Below are positions 23,414-36,300 of a stretch of 64,000 nt of DNA, piece by piece; position 1 is the stretch's first letter, and every line of letters starts with the position of its first letter. The stretch is from Hemicordylus capensis (taxonomy: Eukaryota; Chordata; Lepidosauria; Squamata; Cordylidae): positions 10,318,501-10,382,500 of the forward strand of contig NC_069662.1 in NCBI RefSeq assembly GCF_027244095.1, read 5' to 3'. The notes under the pieces were generated by a model, which saw only the letters and a list, made by a program, of their open reading frames with translations, was not told where the DNA came from and did no database searches. The position numbers were made by a program, and so were the translations under genes.

Positions 23414-24324
23414 TCATTGTTTTAAGGTTTTTTTCCTTGCTAACTGCTCTCTGTTGTTCAGTTCAGGTCTCAATATGATAATGTAGCATTTGGGGCAAAA
23501 TATGCAACCCAGTAACCCAGCGCTGGAAGCCAAGATGGAGAAAACCTCCACAGCCACCATGTATTTTCCCCTTGTGCTCTGGTAGGTTGGAACAAATGAT
23601 AACCAAACACTGCAAAAGACCAACATGCTGAAGGTGATAAACTTAGCTTCATTAAAACTATCTGGTAATCTCCTGGCTAGGAAAGCCACAATGAAGCTTA
23701 CAATGGCCAGAAGGCCCAAGTAGCACAAGGCACAGTAGAACATAGTGACTGATCCTTCGTTACATTCCAGTACAATTTCTTCATTCACTGAGTTCATGTT
23801 GAAATCTGGGAATGGGGGTGTGGTTCCCAGCCATTCAGTACAAATAGTGGCTTGAATGAGGGAGCAGGAAAGAACAATGGAGCTGGACAGTCGTTTCCCC
23901 ACCCATTTCCTCATCCTAGTTCCTGGCTTGGTGACCATGAAAGCTAAAACCACAATGATGGTTTTAGCCAACACACAAGAAACTGCCACTGAGAATGTGA
24001 TACAAAATACTATTTGCCGTAACAGGCAGAACACCTTCCCAGGTTGACCTATGAATAGCAAAGCACAAAGGAAGCAGAGTAGGAGAAAGATGAGAAGAGT
24101 GTAGGTGAGGTTCCTGTTGTTGGCTTTGACAATGGGGCTGTCTTGGTACTTGATGAAGATCCTAAGCACCAGCACAGTGATGATTGCAAACAAAAGAGCA
24201 AAAATGGCCAAACTCATCCCCAAAGGCTCTTCATAAGACAAGAAGCTTATAGATTTTGGAATGCATACATTTCTATCTTTGTTTGGATAACGATCAATTG
24301 GACATTGAAAACAGTCATCCATAT
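23414..24324 (-). CDS. V2R locus 3 exon 6 (seven-transmembrane domain)
   Basis: The acceptor is TTTTTCAG. Reads [14 protein letters not shown] after a split Asp codon, then the helices, and ends KKTLKQ with TGA (23414-23416). The C-terminal tail is slightly longer than in the other loci. Confidence 0.93.
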
Positions 24325-27300
24325 CTGAAAAAGAAAGCATGATTTTCAATATATGGCAGCCTTATATTAAATGCATTACAGAGTCAGGTCTTTATATTAC
24401 AAAGTGTGAATGATGACTTCTAAATCAAAGCCCAACAGACAGATTTGCCCACTTCATATACTACTTCTACTAATAATACTAATACTAATACTAGTACCAG
24501 TACTATTTATACACCGCTCTTCAACCTAAGTTCTCAAAGCAGTTTACATAGAAAAATAAACAATACATAAATTAGATGCTCCCCTTTCTCCACTGGGCTC
24601 ACAATCTAAAAAGGAACATGACAGCCACCAGCAACAGCCACTGGGGGGATGCTGTGCTTGGGCTGGATAGGGCCAGTTGCTCTTCCCTTCTAAATATAAG
24701 AGAAACACTACTTTTAAAAGTGTCTCTTTGTTCAGTTAGGAGGGGTTCCGTTCAGTTAGAAGAGGTTCAATTCATTTGGAAGATATATTTGATAGATACA
24801 TATTCAGTTAGATTTCCAGGATATCACATTCTAGGATGCCCTAGGAGTTACCTAGACCTTAGGTTATCAAGGAAGAAAGGGAAATCACACATATTCACTC
24901 AGAATGTTTTCTGTTACTTGTGGTCACAGATGGGGAGCATTCACCTACCCAACCTCCTCTGGATAAGCAGTGTACAATATTGTGTCCTTCAAACAGGATG
25001 TTGAACATAAGAGCACTATGAGATCAGTGACTCTATAAGAAGGTTTCCCCCTAAGAGGAACTGCCACTACCAGCCCAGAACCATATATGAAATACTGTAC
25101 TTTACAAACACCATGGAAATTATTACTGACATCCTGACTAATGTTGCATTTGCACAAGGAAAGGTTAGGCTGCTGCTCTCGCTCTTTACACCTGGTTAGG
25201 AGCTTGTGTTCAAGACTAATGTTGCGTTAGCGCCAACATACTTGTGCAACAAGGTGCACATGCCTCATATGATTTGCAAGGAACTTTTGTGTGAGATCGC
25301 AATAGCACAAGAGTGCAGTTTGTTAAGATCGCAACAGCTCAAGAGTGCAGCTTGGCAAGTCCCAATGATTTCATGCACAGGTATGATCTTCTTGCCCTAG
25401 CACGACTTTGTAGGTTGCTCAAGCAGAGCATTAATCAGGATGTTGACCACTGCCAACACATTCTGATGTTTCCAAAGCTATACATCCTGAAACAAAGCTA
25501 TACGTTTGATAAATGGCCTAAACCTCTCCATATATTTGTTAAATTGACTGTTCTTACCCATCTGGTCTGAAATCTTCCCTACCGGACACGGAGAGCAGTC
25601 ATAGCAGCAAAATGGTTTCCCTTCCCTTTTGGTCTTGCTATAACCCGAATAGCAATTGTCATTACAGACAGAAAGAGGCCATGCCTGCCCATAAATGAAA
25701 AAAGGAGATGTTTGAACATTTGGAAAATATATTATGAGAGTTCATAAATTACTGGTCAGTCTTATTATTAAGAACTGAGTTCATTTTAGTGTGGAAAAAT
25801 TACATCACTTCTAGGGAAGATTTGTTTGTTTGTTTGACATATTTATATCCTGTCCAAAATGTATGTCTCTGGGTAGCTCACAATAAAATACAAATTACAG
25901 CAAAAGAAAAAGGCTAAAACCACAATAATTTAAAATTCTAAAATTTAAAACAATGTTAAATCTATCGAAACCGTATCTAATTAAAAGCCTGGATGAACAA
26001 ATGTGTCTTGCAGGGGCAGAGCCACCATTGTGTGAATGGGTTCAAAGAACCCGGGCCACCAATGGGAAAAGCCGCCAAAGCCCACGGGGGGAGGGATAGC
26101 TTGGGTTCCAGAGAGCCCTGAGTGAGCTCTCCCCTGCCCATGCCCAGGGTATGGAGAGCCCTGAACGAACTCTCCCCCGTCCATTTCTGCTTGACAGCCT
26201 TTATTTTCCTTTCTCTCCATCCAGCAAATTGGATAGGGGTGAGCTCGTTCAGGCTATCCTAAGCCTGAGCCACGCCTCCTTTGTGCATTCATGCCTTACC
26301 CAGATTCCATCCCCAGCTCTAGACCGAGGTAGGAAAAACTCTTACCTAGCTGGGGGTTTGACAGATGAGCAAGTTCCCCACCTCCAACCTAGTTTTTATC
26401 TTAAACATGATCAAATATCAGGCGCATACACAGCTCCTGAACTTCTCCTACCCTAATAATAATATTGAAAACAGCCCTACTGTATAGTGATGCAGTTTTC
26501 CCTTTTTGCCAGGCAAAAGTATTGGTTCAACATAAAGGTCTGAATGAGACTTTTTCAACTACAGCAACAAACAAACAAATATTTATATACCACTTTTCAA
26601 AAAAAGTTTCCAAAGCAGTTTAAATAGAGAAATAATAGATAAATGAGATGGATCTAAAGGACTCACATTCTAAAAAGAAACATAAGACAGACACCAGCAA
26701 CAGTCACTGGAGGTACTGTGCTGGGGGTGGATAGGGCCAGTTACTCTCCCCTTGCTAAATAAAGAGAAACACCATGTTAAAAAGGTGCCTCTTTGCCCAG
26801 TTAGCAGCAGTAACTGCTCACACAATGGGATTCATCCAAGTGATAGAGGCAGAGGTATTACACCTTCTGAACAATGTATGTTGATGAAGCAACTTGATGT
26901 GTTGAAATATGCTATCTACCTACTTACCTTCTTAAACCTTCTGGGCCACATGATGGAATCCTCATCAATGACAAGCATGTCATTTGGGGGAGCATTTGGG
27001 TCTATGTTTCCAACCTGTATTCTAAGGAAGGATTGGTTGGGGAACGTGACCCAGTTTATAATATCAAATCCAGCAACTAGTTCTCCATCCCAGTTGAAGG
27101 AAACCTTTTCCCCGGCAGTGTTGTTAAATGAGATACTTTTCAGAAAGTGGTGAAGCTAAATTAAAAAAACAAATACTCACGTGTCTCACATCACTATAGG
27201 AAACAATGAAAAATGTACAACAGGATGATAATATTTCCTTATTCAGGATTATAGTTCATGTTTCATTTAACTATTTCATGCTAATAGCAATAGGCAAAGT

Positions 27301-30300
27301 ATTCAAATTATACCATGAGAACCTACTGGCAGATACAGGAGCCCCGATTCAAGTTGGGCCCCAATGAAATGGGGCTGTACCACTATTACTGTTAAGATTT
27401 CTTCAGGTCTTACACACAGAGGCTATTCCCATGATCACTGGGAAGTGGGCTAAGGGAGCGTAGCCCGCTTCCCAGTGCTCATGGGAACTACCGGGCGACC
27501 CAGTGCTCCCAAGGTAGCTCGCCCGCCTAAAACACCCTTCCCTTAAATGAGCTTAATGGAGTGGGTTCTCCGTTAACCTCATTTCTTTGCTCCTGTGTCG
27601 CCGCGGTGTGCGGTGACACATGAGTAGGCCTCTGACTGGGCTCGGGGGTCTGTCCAAGATGCCCCCCATGTTGGCCCTGATCTCTGCAGCCCCCACTGGC
27701 TCCATGACGGAGCCAGCAGTCAAATGGGTGGCCGATCATCTACGGGGAGACCGGGCTAAGTCCGCTCTCCCTGCAGATCTCATTGAGGCACTTCACAGTG
27801 ATCGTGTGAAGCACCTCAAAATCTCCTTTCCCAAGGTCAGGGAGAGCTGCTGGGGGAGACAGAATCACTCCTGCCTTTCCCTTCACAATCACCACTCCCA
27901 CCCCATTCGCTGCACTGCACTCTCAGATGAGCACTCTTACTGTGGTGAGTGGGTGGTGAGTGGTGAGTGGGGCAGCAACAGAGAGGCTGGAGGAAGGAGT
28001 CCAACCTCCAGAAAGCCCACAATGCACTGTGCTACTCAAGAGGCCTTCTAGAGGCTGGGCCACTGCTTTTCCTTGCCCAGTCTTCTGGTAGCCTGAACGA
28101 GGCTACAGGCAGTCCATGGTGCAACACGACTGGGTGGTGGGGTAAGAGGGCATGTATGCACTCTCTTATATCACTTTAAGTCTGGGTAAAAAAACATCAG
28201 CTACCCTACCTGGGTAGGCCTACTTGTGTGAACAGCTTTCTTATGTGCTAGGTCCCTCTTTTTCCCCAACCCAAGAAAGACTTACCTTTCCAGCAGGGTA
28301 ACAGGAGTTAAATGCTTCTCATTCAAATCTCATGGTTTCTGGGAGGAAATGAAAGCTTGTATGTCATTTACTCCTTAGGGTTCCCTTTATCTTTTATTAT
28401 GGCCATCCTAGGGTGCCTCTTATGTCCATGGGAGTTTTCTGCTACCTTTTACACCCATTCCTCAAGATAAGGCTTGTTTTTCAAAAGGAATAAGGGATGT
28501 GTCCACACATGCCACATTCCATGATAAATCTCTCCTACCTGCCTGAATAATTCTCCATATGATCCTTTCATTTCACCTGCTGCTAACAGAACTTGAAAGA
28601 AGTATTTGGGGGCCTAAGATCTCTGACCATGACCTCCTTAGGGTTACTAGCAAGTGGCTACAAGGCTTTTATAACAAAGCTCTTGATCAAAAATATGCTG
28701 GGGCTATTCACGCAATAGTACATGCTCATGACTGGCTGGGTGGTTGGGTAGGGGAAGAGAGGGTTCAACCTACCTTTCCCCAGATGACCGCACTGAGCCC
28801 CTCCGGATTGCAAGCCCTGAACCCACATGGCCAGCACTGCTGGGGGCAGTGCAAATGACTATCCACTCTGTTCTCAGCAGAATGGATAAACAGAGGGTGG
28901 GACTTGTTGTCCCGGCCTCTGGGTATCTCACAGGGCACTGGAGGATCCCCCTAGGGAATGGTCACTCTAGGCACCCATCTTTGTGTCAGCAGAAACTGCA
29001 AATTGCAGAATCTTCAGCTAAGAGTTGGGCTTCAGCACTGGGTTTGGCGCCACGGCACCGCGGGGATTTGTGTGGATCTTGGCGGTTTGTGCAGGCAGCA
29101 CCATACTCAGGGTCGGCAGCCTAAGCCTGGGCTTGGTTGTTTGTGAGAACATAATTGATGCATTATCCAGGTGAAGCAGCTTTCCAAAAATTTGGGTGGA
29201 GAACTTTTGGGCTTGCCTAGGCTTCCATTTCTCGAGGTTTAAGAACAACCCCTTGGCTTGCCCTGTGTCCTCTAAAGGCTTTAAAAAAGTGGGATGTCAT
29301 TCCAGGCAGTGGGATGTGAGTGTTAAGGACCTGCCAGGGCTGCTGCACAACCTGAAAGGCAATCCTGACGTTGTAACACTACAGGGTAGTTGAGGAATGC
29401 CTTAAAATCACTTCTGGGCTGTTGCACAGCGCTTGTTCCACTGGAAACAATGAATGTATCAGTGTACAACTATTCTAAAAGTAGTTTTAAGTCATTCCAG
29501 AGCCACCCCATTATATTACATTGTCCAGGCTGACTTTCACATTGTGAAGCTGCCCTGGGGGGGTCCCTCACACTGACATTCCACTGCCGGGAATGTCAGT
29601 GATGGTTTGTATTTGTCCTGGCTTTTAGTGTTTCCTAAAATCTGGGTGAAATTTAAATATGTTGTGCTTTTCTTTATTAATTCATAGAAAAATAATTGTA
29701 GAGTGAAGAGGATTTATCGAAATGGTGTTTGGTGGGGAGGAGGCTCAAGATTGCTCATGATATGGTCAGGACTTTTGCTGACTTTTTACAGGAAGAGATG
29801 AGACCATATATGAACAGGAGCATAAGGAGGCTGGTGTTCGAATAAGTGTGGCTGCCACCATGGCCCCTGGCCTCGCCCCCAACATCAGACATCAGATGCA
29901 GGAGACCGGCTGGTCATGCCCCCATGTTTGACATCAGACATGAAAGAGGTGGTCTCCCTTCCAAATGGGGCCGCGCGGCCCTGTTTGGAATGGAGATAGG
30001 ACAGCTCTGTGTTGGGCAGCATGGGCCAGAGTGACTCTCCCTGCCTAAAGGGAGAGTGTGGACTGATCTCTCTCCTAAATGGGGCTGCGCGGTCCCATTT
30101 GGGAAGGAGATCGAATGGCCCCGCTGCTTTGGCAGTGAGACCAGCAGAAGCTCTCCCTGCCTTTAAGGCTGGGAGAGTCACTTCGGCCACCCTGCCCAAT
30201 GCAGCATGAGACATTTTTTACTCCAAATGGGGCCATGTGGTCCCGTTTGGGACTGAAATAATGCCCCTGCGTCTGACGCCCCGTGTGTCTGAGGTTGTGC

Positions 30301-33300
30301 CCATGGGCCCTGATTGGTGGTGGCCTGGGTTCTTTGAACCCATTTGCCCAATGGTGGCTCCGCCCCTGTATATGAACTACTACAAGGTGAGCAAGCAAGA
30401 GCTCACAATATTTTATTAGAGAGAGTCCACCCTTAGATGTAACATGGAACCATGGGTCTAATGGAGCTGTGCTTCTGCGTGCACACACGCACACTCCTGT
30501 CCACATTTGTACATTCAGGAAAGCTGCCTCTCTGTAGTCACCAAGTCTACAGAGAGGAGGTGGAGCTGGCTAGGTGAGCTTCCTTCTTGACAGATGGGCA
30601 TTCTGCACAACCATTTCCAGTCTGGATTAATTTTTGATGATTCTCCCACAGCTCCTCCCTCAGCTCTGGTTCTGTGGAGCTGAAACTGCAGTGCCAGCAT
30701 TCGGATGCACCACTGGCACAGCAGAACCAGAGTTAAGGGTGGCGAAACTCCACTCTGACTGAAGGTTCAGAGTGGAGTTTGGGAAGCGACACCATGGGCC
30801 CCTTTTCACACTTAACTCTGCTTTCCTCAATCCCTTCACCTCTAGATCAGGAAACAGGAGGTGAAAGGACCTCCAGTTTCCTAGTATGTCCACATTTGAC
30901 CATAACCATCTATCTACACAGTGTAGAAATTGTCACACCTACAGATATGTTGATCTTTCCTGTATCAAAACATTACCTGCCACGGCTGTTGATTCAGAAG
31001 TTTCCTTCTCTCTCCAACAGCTGTTGTGTGTTTGAATTTGGATGAATGCATGGCATGCAAAGCATGTGTTGTGGCATGGACAGCATTGTAGATGCTATAG
31101 CTGTGGCCTGTCATGCTCATTTCAAAAACAGACCCAGGAAGACTCTCAAGCTTCTCCTCCCCAGTACAAATGTCCACAAACTCTTTATCTACTCCAGAAC
31201 TGGGGAATGAACAATCAAATGCTTGTTCCCAGAATGCCATCATAAAGCCATCATATTTTTCCAAAGTAGGCTTTCTGATCTGAAGAAATTTCTGGAATGT
31301 TAGTAGGTTCTTTGAGTGCACTGTGAAGGCTATAGAACCATGGAGGAAGTCTAGATCCCAACTTCTTTGAAAGGCAAGAGATGTGAAATCCATCTGGGCT
31401 GTCATAATCCAGACCTTTGCCTTCATTGGTGTATCCTCAAATTTGGAGAGTTGGAGCAATATTCTCAAAGCTATCATGGTTTGAATTTCACCATGTAAGA
31501 CGACAACATTGGCAGTGCTTCCCATGACAACTCTGAACGTTTCAATACCATCATCAATTATTCCAGTGTACCCACTTGAAAAAGTTAGTTTGATAAATCT
31601 TTCTATGAAGTCAAAGCAGATGCCTTTTTGGGAAAATATGGGAAGCACATTCTGTACAAACCTCTGTGAATTGTCATCATCCTGAGAAATCACTCCAATC
31701 CAGGTCCACATGAAATGCAGTAATAACTGAAGAATTCCCAGATATTGATGAGTTCCACTGGGGAATAATCTATAGACGAAAACATCTTCAGATTTGCTAT
31801 TCATCCTTGGAGCAGAGCCATATATGAACTAAAATAAATAAAGAGGATTGGAGAACTATACCTAAAATTAAACTTGTGTATGTGTACACATACACATGTG
31901 TACATTCTGCATGTGTGTACAATCCACTTTCCATATTATAAGGCTGCTCTCCAGACCAGGGATTCTCAACATTGGGTCCCCAGATGTTATTGGCCTTCAA
32001 TTCCCATAATCCCCAACCGAAGGCCACTGGGGCTGCGGATTATTGGAGCTGAATGACATCTGGTGACCCAAAGTTGAGAATCTCTGCTCCAGACCAAGAT
32101 TAAATCCAGATTTCCGTTTCGTCTTTGGTCAGTATTTGGGAATATAGAGAACTCTACATAATCCTCTCAGTTTTCATGAATGTGAAGTAACTACAAAGAC
32201 ACACTGAGGCTATTCTCACAATGGGGATAAACCAGGCTAAAGAATCCCAGCTTGGTTTTCCCCATCGTGAGAACCAGCGGGCTCGTGGGCAAGCCCGGTG
32301 GTTCTCTTGCAGCTAGTCTGCCAAAATAGCCCTCTCTTTAGCCTAGGCTAGCAGAGCAAGCACTCCGCTAACCCCGGTTTTTTGATCGTGTGCTGCCACT
32401 GCGCAGCTCCACGCCATGGTGACACACGGGGAAACCCCCACAGAGAGGATGCAAGCAGCCTCCCAGGTTCTGAGGTCTCTCCAGGATGCCCTGTGTGCTT
32501 GCACGGGGCATCCTGGAACTTCCAGGGGCCACACAGCCCCCGATCCTCACCGCCCCTGTTGTCTCCGAGACAGAGCAGGCAGTCGTGCGGGTGGCTGATC
32601 CGGCTGCCCAGCTATGAGCGGCTGCTCATTTGCAGAGAGAGCGGGTTAAGCCCTCTTTCCCCACAGAACCCCCTCAGGTGCGTCACACCGATTGTGTGAA
32701 GCACCTCACTGGCTGGCATCTCAACTAACACTACACTAGTGCACTGAACAAAGTTGTGCACACACGAGAATGTTGTGTAACTATGCAAACTGTAGGGGAT
32801 ATTTGAAATCACATACATGTTTCCTGCAATATATATGGCCTGAGGAAGAGGTTCACCAGAGTTGTGTACCTAGATGCGCAAGAGCAAGGATGATTGTGCT
32901 AGCACAACACAAATTCCTGTCTTAGCAGAGCTGTATAGTGCAACATCTTTGTGCCTGCATGCTTGTGCAAGCACAGCATCAGTCCACATACTGAAATTTG
33001 CCTACTTTCCTTTCACTTTGATTTTTAATTCATAATTACCATCTTCAAATGTTGATTTTTTATTGTTAAACACTAAATGCTGTATGCACAGTACAGTAAG
33101 AACAGGGTACACATAGATGGAGAATGGCCACTTGAATAACCCTTTGGGGCACTACAACTCAACCAAATTTGGTCTAAATTGGTCCAGGCATTGCAAAGTT
33201 GTTAGTGGGGACACAACCACCCATTTATGGGATATCAAGGTTTAATGTTCTCTATTTACACAGATAGAGCTTATCAAGCTTTAAAGTTCTCTATAATCTT

Positions 33301-36300
33301 AACATGTTTACCAAGTTTGGTGCAAATCGGTTTAGCAGTTCACAAGATAGCCCACATCCACCTCAAATGTCCACGCATCTGCTGTCTCGAATTGGGGTGC
33401 ATGACATCCTCACAAAATTTGCTGTTGATGTGCCCCTGTATGGCACTACAACTGTACCAACTTTAGTCCAAATCAGTACAGCATTACAAATTTGTTCAGG
33501 GCACACTCAGACAGATGGATAGACACAATGGACACACAGCAAGGTGATCACATAAGACTACTTTCCATGAGGAAAGTAGACTAAAAATACCTTGATGCAG
33601 GCTATATGCTCCATGAGTGCCATAAATGCCCAAGGAAGAGGGAGATGAGGCATACCTGGTGAAAATTTGGAAGATTTTTGGATCTGGATGTGGCATAGAC
33701 TGGGCATTCATTTCTGCCTGTGTCTCCAAACCAAACCAAGGTATGTGGATGTATATGACACTCTCTCCTACTTGACTTATGGCACATTGGCCATAATGGT
33801 CCTGCTCTACTAGAATAGGATGGAACTCTCCATCTCTTCCTTCATATCTTACTAACCTCTTTTTAGAAGTACCTATAATACTTTCCTGTTACAGCTTACA
33901 GTGTGTCTTTTTAATTTGGGGGGGGGGTAGTTTATGGTTTTTACTGTTTAACTGACTTTAAGATTTTAAATGTGAACTTATGGAGTTTTATTGTATTTTA
34001 ACTTTTACAAACTGCCTTAGGAAGTCTGATGACAGGCGGTATAAAAACTAAACAATAAATAAAATAATATAGATTAATTATGTGAAATCTTATCTCCAGT
34101 GTGGCCTCATGCACACTTCTTGAAAATGCTTTTGAAAATTGCTTTTGAGAAGACCCTGTGATTTAAGAAGTGCTTCCTATGTGACACAGGTTGAGGTTCT
34201 GCTGGTTGAAGAAGATAAATTGGGTGCATGGGTATAGAATGGTGGCATATAAATAAATCTACATATATTCATTTACCTGTATCTTGTGTGTCTGTTCTAG
34301 TCCTGGGCCTCCATTTCTGCTCTTGGAGTGTAAACACACAGTGTGTAAATTCAAATTAATACTGTGGGTCATATATACCATGGGTCAAATAATACGAGGT
34401 TAATTATTGAACTTGGGAATCGTCCAGCAGACTATCACCCAACCATGTTCTGGCAGCCTCAGTTTTCTGGGCAGAGAAGTCCCTCTCTCTTCTTGGTCTG
34501 CTGAGGCCACATCCCATAAAGCTCCATAGTGCACGCATTGCCAAATTGCAGGCAAGGCATCAGTACATCATTAGGGCTGCAACCATTGGCCACTATTTTC
34601 AAGGGGTGTGCTGAGAGTGATTGTGCACTGCCCTCAAGAGGGAAAGGGCATTTAAACCCCTTCATCATACTTGGACTCATAGACCCAGGCCAAGTAGTCC
34701 AGGGAGCCCCAACACACTTCTTCCCCTGTGTCAGCTTACAACTTAAGAGAGGAGAGCTGGTCCTGTGGTAGCTAGCATGACTTATCCCCGATTAATATAA
34801 CTGATATCTAGGTGTAAGTCAGATGGCTCTTTTCATGAGGTATGGCCAATATTGTATGCGTGCACCCCATGGGAAGGGTCTCGGTTACAAACGGGAACAA
34901 AAAAATAGAGCAGCAGCACACAATAGAAGGGAGCATATGATATGATGCAGTGGAAAGCACACACACACACACCGCCATGTTAGTTTCTCCCTTGACATTG
35001 AAGATTGGGATGCAGCAAAGTAGTGTCTATTGCCAAGCAATGTTGGGAGAAGTGCAGGGACTTGGGGTGGGGGCGCAACTGACCTGGGAGGCAGCCAGAG
35101 AGAAGTTCAGGAGGCATAGAGCTGATGCGTTTCTGGGCTTGTTTGAGCCACCATCTCAATGGTTCAAGGAGCAGACAGAGCACAAATCCCCAGTTACGGC
35201 AGTGGCAGAATTTGGATGACACAATGCCGCCTTCAACCCTGAGGTTCGGGAAGCAAAACTCACTACAAACCAAAGGTTCGGATTACAGTTTGGGGTCAGA
35301 AACCTCGGGTCAGCTTTTGTGAAACTGAAGAGACCATGGTTTCACTCATTCAAATGACCACAAATCTAACTTTTGGCCTGTTCACCACCAGTTTGGTTTA
35401 ATGTGTGAAGGCAGCCACTGAGGAGATTCTCACGATCCACCAAAAGTGGGCTAAGGGAGCCTAGCCTGCTTTTGGAGGATCGTGTGCTGCTACTGGAGCC
35501 ACGTGGCTCATGGCAGCAAACCCTCCTTATTCCCCCTCCCCTGAGACGAGGTTAGTGGAGCAACACACAAGGAACCCCCACCGGGAGGCTGAAACAAACA
35601 TTCCAGCCCTGGGGGTCTCTCCAGGATGCCCCGCATGCTCGCACGTGACATCCTGGAACTTCCGAGGGCCGCACAGCCCCCGATCCCCACAGCCCCCACC
35701 AACTCCATGACGGAGCCTGCAGTCATGTGGGTGGCCAATCCGGCCACCCAGGGCTGTCTGGGGATCGTCTGCAGGGAGAGCGGGCTAAGCCTCTTAAGTC
35801 AGGTCTCACTGATCATGAGACTCGCCTCTCTGTCTACTTCTTTTTTCTTTCTTAGACTTTTCTGACCCCAAAACTGAAAGCACTCTTAACTTTAGAGGAA
35901 TGTAAAGAATGTAGAGAATGTAGTGACTTTATCCAAAATGATATGGGGGCTATGAACGTCAGTAAGTAAGCACTGTGGAGCTTTTGCTCAAATGTTCAAA
36001 TGAACCATAAGGTGTCTTATCCATGGCCAGGGCTTAATCTTTAAGAAGCATGTGAATGTGCTTTAGTGCGATATTTCTTCAGAACACAAAACCTTGTTGA
36101 AAACAAGGGGAAAGTGAATACCTGGTTGAATTATCATGTTCTATGGGCACATCTTACCTGCGGGATCTTGTAGATGGACAGGACAATTGCCATGTGGAGA
36201 CAGACATCAGAGTTTGGGCCTCCAATAACTGCAGCTGGATTCTTCTGGATGTCACATTTGTAGTTAGGGATGAATCTGTCCTGTGTGGAGAGAAGTTCCA

